Source: an uncultured Actinomyces sp. (GTDB lineage: Bacteria > Actinomycetota > Actinomycetes > Actinomycetales > Actinomycetaceae). From it: a DNA stretch of 5,193 nt. The notes under the pieces are model-generated. The model worked only from the letters and a program-made list of their open reading frames with translations, searched no databases and had not been told where the DNA came from. A program made the translations under genes and the position numbers. The DNA is taken from the NCBI GenBank assembly GCA_900556405.1, contig USPB01000147.1:1-5193 (forward strand). Direction: 5' to 3'. Numbering within the stretch: the stretch's first letter is position 1; each line of letters begins with the position of its first letter. Shown piece after piece: positions 1 through 4,466 of the stretch.

Positions 1-1559
1 AGTACCGCAACGCCTTCCACAAGGACGTCATCATCGACATGGTGTGCTACCGCCGTCGCGGTCACAACGAGGGAGACGACCCGTCGATGACCCAGCCCGT
101 CATGTACTCCCTCATCGACCGCATTCCCTCCACGCGCGCCGTGTACATCCGCGGCCTCGTGGGTCGCGGACAGCTCACCGAGGACGAGGCCCGTCAGTCG
201 ATCGCCCAGTACGAGGCGGAGCTCGGGCGCATCCTTGACGAGACCCGCGCGGGCGGTGCTTCTTCCGTGTCCGAGGTCAACCCGGGCAGCCGCACGCACG
301 ACCCCGCGCTCACCGTCGGCGTCGGCGAGGCCGGGGAGTCCCCCGACGGGGAATGGACCATGCCGGAATCTCAGATGCCCGGCATCGGCATGATGATCGG
401 TTGGACGTCGGCGGCCCCCGCCGAGCAGCTGCGCCGCATCGGCCGCGCGCACACGCGATTCCCCGAGGGCTTCGAGCCCCACCCGAAGCTGCGTCAGCTG
501 TGCGAGCGCCGCCTGGAGATGGCGCTGGGCAACAAGCCGATCGACTGGGGCTTCGCGGAGCTCCTGGCTCTTGGCACGCTCCTCATGGAGGGCACCGGAG
601 TGCGCCTGTCCGGTGAGGACGTGGGCCGCGCGACCTTCGTGCAGCGTCACGCAATCCTGCACGACGCGAATGACGGCCGGGAGTTCACGCCGCTGCGCTT
701 CCTCACCGAGAACCAGGCGCGCTTCGACGTGTGGAACTCCCCGCTGAGCGAATACGGCGTTCTCGCTTTCGACTACGGCTACTCGCTGGAGAGTCCCGAG
801 ACCCTGACGATCTGGGAGGCCCAGTTCGGCGACTTCGCGAACGGCGCGCAGACCGTCATCGACGAGTTCGTGTGCTCGGCCGAGCAGAAGTGGGGCCAGC
901 GTTCCTCGCTCGTCATGCTCCTGCCCCACGGCTACGAGGGCCAGGGACCCGACCACTCGAGCGCGCGCATCGAGCGCTACCTGCAGCTGGCCGCCCAGGA
1001 CAACATGTGGATCGTCCAGCCCTCCACGCCGGCAAACCACTTCCACATGCTGCGCACGCAGGCCTACAAGCGCCCGCGCAAGCCGCTCATCGCGTTCACG
1101 CCCAAGCAGCTGCTGCGCCTGTCGGCGGCGTCCTCCCACATTGAGGAATTCACGTCGGGCGGCTTCCAGCCCGTCATCGGCGACACCACGATCACCGACC
1201 CCGCGTCGGTGACGCGCGTCCTGCTGTGCTCCGGCCGCCTCTACTACGACCTCGCGAAGGAGCGCGAGCACCGCGGCGACACGTCGACGGCCATCATCCG
1301 CCTGGAGCAGCTCTACCCGCTGCCCGAGGCCGAGCTGGCCGAAGTCCTCGCCCAGTACCCGAACGCGTCGGTGACGTGGGCGCAGGACGAACCGCGCAAC
1401 CAGGGCGCGTGGCCGCACCTGGCGCTCAACCTCTTCCCGTCGCTGGGACGCCCGGTCCGCGTGGTCTCGCGTCCCGAGTCCGCAACGACCGCCGCGGGAC
1501 GTGCCTCGCTTCACAAGGAGCAAGCAGCTACCCTTATTGCGCAGGCCTTCGAAGGCTAA
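1..1559 (+). CDS. kgd: Multifunctional 2-oxoglutarate decarboxylase/dehydrogenase E1 (Kgd/OdhA type), C-terminal part
   Basis: This is a 5'-truncated gene: the frame is open from base 3 and 518 residues are visible before TAA at 1557-1559. The ATG at 39 is internal, because conserved family sequence (YRNAFHKDVIIDMVC) continues upstream of it. The enzyme is the thiamine-diphosphate-dependent E1 that decarboxylates 2-oxoglutarate in the TCA cycle. In actinobacteria it is fused to an E2-like succinyltransferase domain, which would lie upstream of the window. Visible in order are the end of the TPP domain (RRRGHNEGDDPSMTQP, bases 51-98), the transketolase-like pyrimidine-binding domain (TFVQRHAILHD; SEYG with Glu at 750-752, expected to contact the aminopyrimidine; WEAQFGDFANGAQ; LPHGYEGQGPDHSSARIER; PSTPANHFHMLR), and the C-terminal OxoGDH domain (VLLCSGRLYYDLAKER, RLEQLYPLPEAEL, DEPRNQGAWP). 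All of these match the family closely, with no frameshift. In mycobacteria and corynebacteria this protein is inhibited by the FHA protein GarA/OdhI and activated by acetyl-CoA. Whether that holds here cannot be seen. Confidence 0.97.
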   Translation, partial: YRNAFHKDVIIDMVCYRRRGHNEGDDPSMTQPVMYSLIDRIPSTRAVYIRGLVGRGQLTEDEARQSIAQYEAELGRILDETRAGGASSVSEVNPGSRTHDPALTVGVGEAGESPDGEWTMPESQMPGIGMMIGWTSAAPAEQLRRIGRAHTRFPEGFEPHPKLRQLCERRLEMALGNKPIDWGFAELLALGTLLMEGTGVRLSGEDVGRATFVQRHAILHDANDGREFTPLRFLTENQARFDVWNSPLSEYGVLAFDYGYSLESPETLTIWEAQFGDFANGAQTVIDEFVCSAEQKWGQRSSLVMLLPHGYEGQGPDHSSARIERYLQLAAQDNMWIVQPSTPANHFHMLRTQAYKRPRKPLIAFTPKQLLRLSAASSHIEEFTSGGFQPVIGDTTITDPASVTRVLLCSGRLYYDLAKEREHRGDTSTAIIRLEQLYPLPEAELAEVLAQYPNASVTWAQDEPRNQGAWPHLALNLFPSLGRPVRVVSRPESATTAAGRASLHKEQAATLIAQAFEG

Positions 1560-1565
1560 GAGGGA

Positions 1566-1592
1566 CCGCGCGCATCATCTGGGTGCGCGCGG
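1566..1592 (+). terminator. Perfect 9-bp GC hairpin after kgd; possible weak terminator or processing site
   Basis: The arms CCGCGCGCA (1566-1574) and TGCGCGCGG (1584-1592) are exact inverted complements with a 9-nt loop. The structure begins 7 bases after the kgd stop codon. No T-tract follows; the next bases are purine-rich and lead into the ribosome binding site of the next gene. It is therefore not a canonical intrinsic terminator. It could be a U-less terminator, a partial attenuator or an mRNA-stabilising 3' end for kgd. The hairpin itself is certain, but the role is inferred. Confidence 0.4.
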
Positions 1593-1602
1593 GAGGCACA
1601 GG

Positions 1603-1608
1603 AAAGGA
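1603..1608 (+). promoter_or_regulatory. Shine-Dalgarno site of the GDSL-like gene
   Basis: AAAGGA lies 5 bases before the ATG at 1614 and sits 10 bases after the right arm of the 1566-1592 hairpin. It supports 1614 as the start, as does the protein beginning directly with the first beta-strand and block I (MRICFIGDEL). Confidence 0.7.
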
Positions 1609-1613
1609 ACACC

Positions 1614-2216
1614 ATGCGGATCTGCTTCATCGGAGACGAGCTCGTCGCCGGCGTCGGCGACCCCCGAGGCCTCGGCTGGGTCGGTCGCGTCAACGCTCAC
1701 TCGACCTTCGATCTGCCCGCCACGTTCCTGACCCTCGCCGTCCCCTCTGAGACGACGAAGCAGATGGCCGCGCGCTGGGAGGCCGAGGTCCTGCCGCGCC
1801 TGGCCGAGGGTGAGCCCCACGGCCTCGTCATCGGTGTGGGTCCGGGCGACGTCGCCGCCGGCATCTCGACAGCCCGCTCGCGCCTGAACCTGGCCAACAT
1901 CACCGACCGGGCGACCGCGCTGGGCATCCCCAGCTTCGTCGTCGGTCCCCCGCCGCTCGCGGGCGTGGACTCCGGGTCCCTCAAGGCCCTGTCCTCCTCG
2001 TGCTCCGAGGTGTGCGCGCGCCGAGGCATCCCCTTCGTCGACTGCTACACGCCGCTTGTCGCGCACGACCAGTGGTTCGAGGACATGGCTGCCTCCCTCG
2101 CCCGCGGCGGGGACGGCCAGACCCTACCCGGCCAGGCCGGCTACGCCCTCATGGCGTGGATCGTCCAGCACCAGGGCTGGTACGAGTGGACGGGAGCCAC
2201 CCCGGCGGACGTGTGA
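1614..2216 (+). CDS. SGNH/GDSL-hydrolase-fold protein with substituted catalytic residues
   Basis: This 200-aa protein has no signal peptide or membrane segment and is probably cytoplasmic. The fold assignment rests on block I, F5-I-G-D-E-L-V-A-G-V-G-D-P, followed by GWVGRV (21-26), the usual GDSx(x)xGxGDP...GWxxR start of small single-domain SGNH esterases. A strand-loop GLVIGVGPGD (70-79) stands at block III, and IPFVDCYTPL (139-148) follows. The C-terminal DGQTLPGQAGYALMAW (167-182) stands at block V, normally DGxHPxxxGY. The length of about 200 aa is normal for the family. The nucleophile position is Glu9 instead of Ser, the GxND Asn is Gly78, and the DxxH His is Thr170. SGNH hydrolases cleave esters, thioesters or acyl groups. 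With these changes ordinary Ser-His hydrolysis is doubtful, so a binding role or altered chemistry is possible. The gene starts 54 bases after kgd and ends 15 bases before the next gene. The fold call is good, but the substrate is unknown. Confidence 0.82.
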   Translation: MRICFIGDELVAGVGDPRGLGWVGRVNAHSTFDLPATFLTLAVPSETTKQMAARWEAEVLPRLAEGEPHGLVIGVGPGDVAAGISTARSRLNLANITDRATALGIPSFVVGPPPLAGVDSGSLKALSSSCSEVCARRGIPFVDCYTPLVAHDQWFEDMAASLARGGDGQTLPGQAGYALMAWIVQHQGWYEWTGATPADV

Positions 2217-2220
2217 GCGC

Positions 2221-2226
2221 AGGAGG
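2221..2226 (+). promoter_or_regulatory. Strong Shine-Dalgarno that fixes a GTG start
   Basis: AGGAGG is a full consensus match placed 5 bases before the GTG at 2232. No ATG lies in this frame before codon 37, which would fall inside the first membrane helix. This site therefore decides the start of the first membrane-protein paralog. It is the best ribosome binding site in the window; the two MSNQYP paralogs downstream have no comparable site. Confidence 0.75.
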
Positions 2227-2231
2227 ACAGC

Positions 2232-2894
2232 GTGCACTCACGTCATTCACGTTTCTCACCCGAGACACGTCCGAGACGTGCTCGGCAACAGCTCGGCGTC
2301 ACCATATGCGCCTGCGCGCTCATCGGATCCGCGGTCGTCATGCTCGGCGCGTTCTTGCTCGCCGGGAACTTCGGTGTCCGTCAGCTGGTCTGTTCACTCA
2401 TCGGCTCTGGCGCGGCCGTTGTCTTCGGTATCTGTCTTTTGTCGCTCCTTCCGATGCTCGTGCGCACAATGCGCGCACAACTGGATCAACCTGGCGACGC
2501 AGGCCCCGCCATCAAGACATTTTTCTGCATTGCGATGATCGCGTTGGTCGCGACCGCGTGCACCGTCATGGGCGGCGGAGCCTTAAGTGAGCTATCCAGT
2601 GACGCCCGCCAAGGCCCCCAGACGCGGGCCGTCACGAGCTGTGAGAACTTCCAGACGTTCACCGAACACGGGCGTCGCGGCAGCACCTATTACCGCAACG
2701 TTTTTTCCCTTCATTTTGACAACGGAAAGCCGCGTCACTTCGACATCACGACGCACACGCAAGACGAGTTCACGACACCAACAAGCCCCTATTACGCTGT
2801 CTACCAGGCATGTGTCGTCAGCCCTGTCACGACCTCTCTCGTCGTCGACTACTATCCACGCAGTGGGATCATGAAGGCCATCCGTGAGGCGTGA
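2232..2894 (+). CDS. Three-helix membrane protein with VTSC ectodomain, paralog 1
   Basis: The 220-aa product starts at GTG, chosen for the AGGAGG at 2221-2226. I do not recognise a named family. The N-terminus is short and basic (residues 1-20, RHSRF...RPRRARQQ). Hydrophobic helices lie at about 21-45, 51-76 and 96-116. The TM2-TM3 loop is basic (RTMRAQ), so by the positive-inside rule the N-terminus is cytoplasmic and the C-terminus outside. The C-terminal domain (about 126-220) begins GPQTRAVTSC (128-137), continues with YYRNVFSLHFDNG and YYAVYQAC (second Cys 194), and ends in TSLVVDYYPRSG. It aligns throughout with the proteins at 2942-3655 and 4437-5193, so the three are paralogs. Cys137 and Cys194 are candidates for an extracytoplasmic disulfide. 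Unlike the other two copies it lacks a Pro-rich tail. It begins 15 bases after the GDSL-like gene, suggesting co-transcription. Its codon use includes more A/T-rich runs (TTTTTT at 2701-2706) than kgd. The function is unknown. Confidence 0.85.
   Translation: MHSRHSRFSPETRPRRARQQLGVTICACALIGSAVVMLGAFLLAGNFGVRQLVCSLIGSGAAVVFGICLLSLLPMLVRTMRAQLDQPGDAGPAIKTFFCIAMIALVATACTVMGGGALSELSSDARQGPQTRAVTSCENFQTFTEHGRRGSTYYRNVFSLHFDNGKPRHFDITTHTQDEFTTPTSPYYAVYQACVVSPVTTSLVVDYYPRSGIMKAIREA
2261..2284 (+). other. Stable hairpin in early coding sequence of membrane paralog 1
   Basis: CGAG (2261-2264) pairs with CTCG (2281-2284). After one bulged A, CACGTC (2266-2271) pairs with GACGTG (2275-2280) around a 3-nt CGA loop. 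That gives ten base pairs with one bulge, starting 29 bases after the GTG start. It encodes part of the basic N-terminus. It could slow early elongation or act in RNA folding, but it may simply follow from Arg-rich GC codons. Confidence 0.35.
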
Positions 2895-2941
2895 CGCGAA
2901 CGCGCCCCGGCCTCGTCCATCCCACACACATCAGTGAGACT

Positions 2942-2970
2942 ATGAGCAACCAGTACCCCACCTCTCCCCC
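2942..2970 (+). repeat. Duplicated gene start, copy 1
   Basis: ATGAGCAACCAGTACCC at the start of paralog 2 differs at only two synonymous positions from the start of paralog 3 at 4437. A CTCTCCCCC run follows in both copies, offset by one base (copy 2 ends at 4466). Confidence 0.6.
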
Positions 2971-3655
2971 GCCCGGTCCCGTCAACCGCCCCCCGGCCTC
3001 GTCGTTGATCGAGCACCTGCCGCGGGGTTTCTCAACGCGCGCAAACCTGCTCGCATTCGTCGTCATCGGCTTCTTCGGCACCATTGCCTACGCCTTCGCG
3101 ACGCTCGGCAGGTACGTGCACTTCGGGTTCTGGCGGCTCGTGTGGGTGGCCGCCTCCTGCGTCATCGGCCTGATTGCCGCGATCGCGTGCGCGGTCCTCT
3201 GTACCTATCTGCGGAAGCGTGGACACCGCGCGCAGGCCGGAGGGAACGCGTCGTCCGGTACCCTCTACGCCGCCGTCTCAATCGCGGTCGGCGTCGTTGG
3301 CATCGTGATCGCTGCCGTGTCGGGCGTCTACGGAATCGCCGTGGCCCGGGACTTCGTGGAGGGGCCACACACGATGAAAGTCACCTCGTGTCAGCTCACC
3401 CAGAAGGCGCACTACAAGCCGTCGGATAATCACAGCAAGGTCATCGACTACTTCGACAATCACTTCACCATGACCCTGGAGGACGGGACAACGCGCACAC
3501 TCACCCTCGAGACCGAGAACTCCGACGACCTCACCAAGGAGGGCGGCATCTCCGCGATCATCTACGAGACCTGCAAGGCGCGTTCCGGCGCGACATCCCT
3601 GACCGTGGACGTCTACAGCCACAGCTGGATCGTCGTCGACGCGCGGGTGGAATGA
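2942..3655 (+). CDS. Three-helix membrane protein with VTSC ectodomain, paralog 2
   Basis: The 237-aa product is taken from ATG 2942. A GTG at 2891 overlaps the previous stop as GTGA and would add 17 residues. The ATG is preferred because MSNQYP is exactly the start of the paralog at 4437, where an in-frame TAG rules out an upstream start. A short Pro-rich cytoplasmic tail (1-30, TSPPPGPVNRPP) precedes helices at about 35-55, 63-89 and 107-134. The TM2-TM3 loop is basic (RKRGHR), placing the C-terminus outside. The ectodomain (about 138-237) opens with GPHTMKVTSC (141-150), then HFTMTLEDGTTRTLTLET, a second Cys at 211 and TSLTVDVYSHSW. This aligns with paralogs 1 and 3, and Cys150-Cys211 could form a disulfide. 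No strong Shine-Dalgarno is visible (at best GTGAG at 2935-2939). The next gene follows after 7 bases. I recognise no named family, and the role is unknown. Confidence 0.86.
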   Translation: MSNQYPTSPPPGPVNRPPASSLIEHLPRGFSTRANLLAFVVIGFFGTIAYAFATLGRYVHFGFWRLVWVAASCVIGLIAAIACAVLCTYLRKRGHRAQAGGNASSGTLYAAVSIAVGVVGIVIAAVSGVYGIAVARDFVEGPHTMKVTSCQLTQKAHYKPSDNHSKVIDYFDNHFTMTLEDGTTRTLTLETENSDDLTKEGGISAIIYETCKARSGATSLTVDVYSHSWIVVDARVE

Positions 3656-3658
3656 GGT
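3654..3658 (+). promoter_or_regulatory. Weak Shine-Dalgarno overlapping the paralog 2 stop
   Basis: GAGGT overlaps the TGA at 3653-3655 and lies 4 bases before the ATG at 3663. With only 7 bases between stop and start, translational coupling of the two genes is likely. Confidence 0.5.
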
Positions 3659-3662
3659 TCAC

Positions 3663-4400
3663 ATGACCAAGGAGAAAGCCACCACGCGCGAGAATCTGCT
3701 CGTCTGCGCAATCATCATCGCTTTCATGTCCCTCAACATCGTCATAGGGTCTTTCTTCTCACCTCGCTCATGGTCGCCGGCCGTCGTCACCGCAGCGGCC
3801 TCCTATCTGATTATCTTCATCGTGGTCGCAGCCGCCGCCGGCATCCGATTCCTGTACAGGGATTGGAAGACGCCTCCCCGCCACGCCCTCGACCACCCAG
3901 CCGCGACGCTGCCCGCGAACCTCGCTGGACCCACGCCGACGCCTGCCCCGACGCCTGCCCGCGCCCAAGCGGCCAGCCGCGAGCGCCCGGCCGCTCCCAC
4001 ACCGCCCGGCAATTTTGCGACCATCGACGGTGCCATCAGCTACGCGCAGCAATCCGGCTTTTCCATCATCAACCTGTTCACCGAGCACACGCCGCTCAAT
4101 GACTTTCGCGAGGCCGTGGGCGCGGAAATCATCTACCTGGTTCTCTCCCACATCGCCGAAATCGACAAGAACGCCTCGGTGAGCGTCACCGGGTCCGCGA
4201 TGGACGGGGCGCTGACGCTGACCATCAGTGCCCTCACGCCTGAGGCATCCGTCCTGGGCGGGCGTCGCATGGGTGAGATACGTGCCCTCATCGATAGCGT
4301 GAGCGGTAGTGTGGAGACCGACGAGCAAGTCGGCGCCTGGTCGCTCACCGCGCACCTGGATTCTCCCGGAAGCGCACCCGTTCCCGAGGAAACACCCTAG
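3663..4400 (+). CDS. Two-helix membrane protein with degenerate histidine-kinase-like (HATPase_c) domain
   Basis: The 245-aa product begins MTKEKATTRENLL. It is not a paralog of its neighbours. Helices at about 11-31 and 40-64 are followed by a basic residue stretch (RFLYRDWK), so both termini are probably cytoplasmic. A low-complexity Pro/Ala linker spans 71-116 (TPTPAPTPA, from a 12-bp tandem repeat). The C-terminal region (about 117-235) is folded-looking: E155-I-I-Y-L-V-L-S-H-I, then A171-S-V-S-V, LTLTISA (184-190), a Gly-rich turn (GGRRMGEIRALIDSVSGSVE) and AWSLTAHL (225-232). This order resembles HATPase_c of NarL-class sensor kinases (IvqEALtNv, AsxVxV, LxLxVxDdG, GlxxiRxrvxxlGG, xLxaxlP). 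The N-box Glu and Asn positions are Leu159 and His163, and no DxGxG is present. Likely it does not bind ATP normally and lacks a phospho-acceptor His domain. The fold call is inference; alternatively it is an unrelated alpha/beta domain. It sits 7 bases after paralog 2 and 36 before paralog 3, suggesting a shared complex. Confidence 0.8.
   Translation: MTKEKATTRENLLVCAIIIAFMSLNIVIGSFFSPRSWSPAVVTAAASYLIIFIVVAAAAGIRFLYRDWKTPPRHALDHPAATLPANLAGPTPTPAPTPARAQAASRERPAAPTPPGNFATIDGAISYAQQSGFSIINLFTEHTPLNDFREAVGAEIIYLVLSHIAEIDKNASVSVTGSAMDGALTLTISALTPEASVLGGRRMGEIRALIDSVSGSVETDEQVGAWSLTAHLDSPGSAPVPEETP
3936..3959 (+). repeat. 12-bp tandem repeat in Pro-rich linker
   Basis: CCGACGCCTGCC occurs twice in direct succession and encodes part of the TPTPAPTPA linker between the membrane helices and the C-terminal domain. 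The unit is a multiple of three, so copy-number change would alter linker length without a frameshift. Confidence 0.7.
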
Positions 4401-4436
4401 GCTCGTCGTCACGCACCCGTCCGACAGACAGCAGCC

Positions 4437-4466
4437 ATGAGCAATCAATACCCTTATCTCTCCCCC
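4437..4466 (+). repeat. Duplicated gene start, copy 2
   Basis: This is the partner of 2942-2970. ATGAGCAATCAATACCC is followed by a TCTCTCCCCC run that ends one base later relative to the ATG than in copy 1. The same C-rich DNA is thus read in a different frame (LSPY here, TSPP in copy 1). Confidence 0.6.

Noticed and set aside
1575..2066. 163-codon minus-strand frame opposite the GDSL-like gene
   Set aside because: It is antisense to a clear SGNH-fold gene, its translation is low-complexity and Arg/Gly-rich, and it has no supporting motif.
2000..2590. 196-codon plus-strand frame bridging the GDSL-like gene and paralog 1
   Set aside because: It overlaps both genes out of frame and is very Arg-rich. 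The membrane helices and the AGGAGG site support the other frame instead.
2701..2706. TTTTTT as an intrinsic terminator tract
   Set aside because: No stable hairpin precedes it, and it falls inside an intact reading frame encoding the conserved NVFSLHF strand.
2716..2744. TTGACA (2716-2721) as a promoter -35 inside paralog 1
   Set aside because: No acceptable -10 hexamer is found 16-18 bases downstream (TTCGAC at 2739), and the site lies in the middle of conserved coding sequence.
2891..2941. GTG at 2891 overlapping the previous stop (GTGA) as the start of paralog 2
   Set aside because: The overlap looks like coupling, but the 17 extra residues have no counterpart in paralog 3, whose start is fixed by an in-frame TAG and begins with the same MSNQYP as ATG 2942.
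4398..4403. TAGGCT as a -10 element for paralog 3
   Set aside because: It fits the loose TANNNT pattern but coincides with a stop codon and has no -35 at proper spacing. One loose hexamer is weak evidence.
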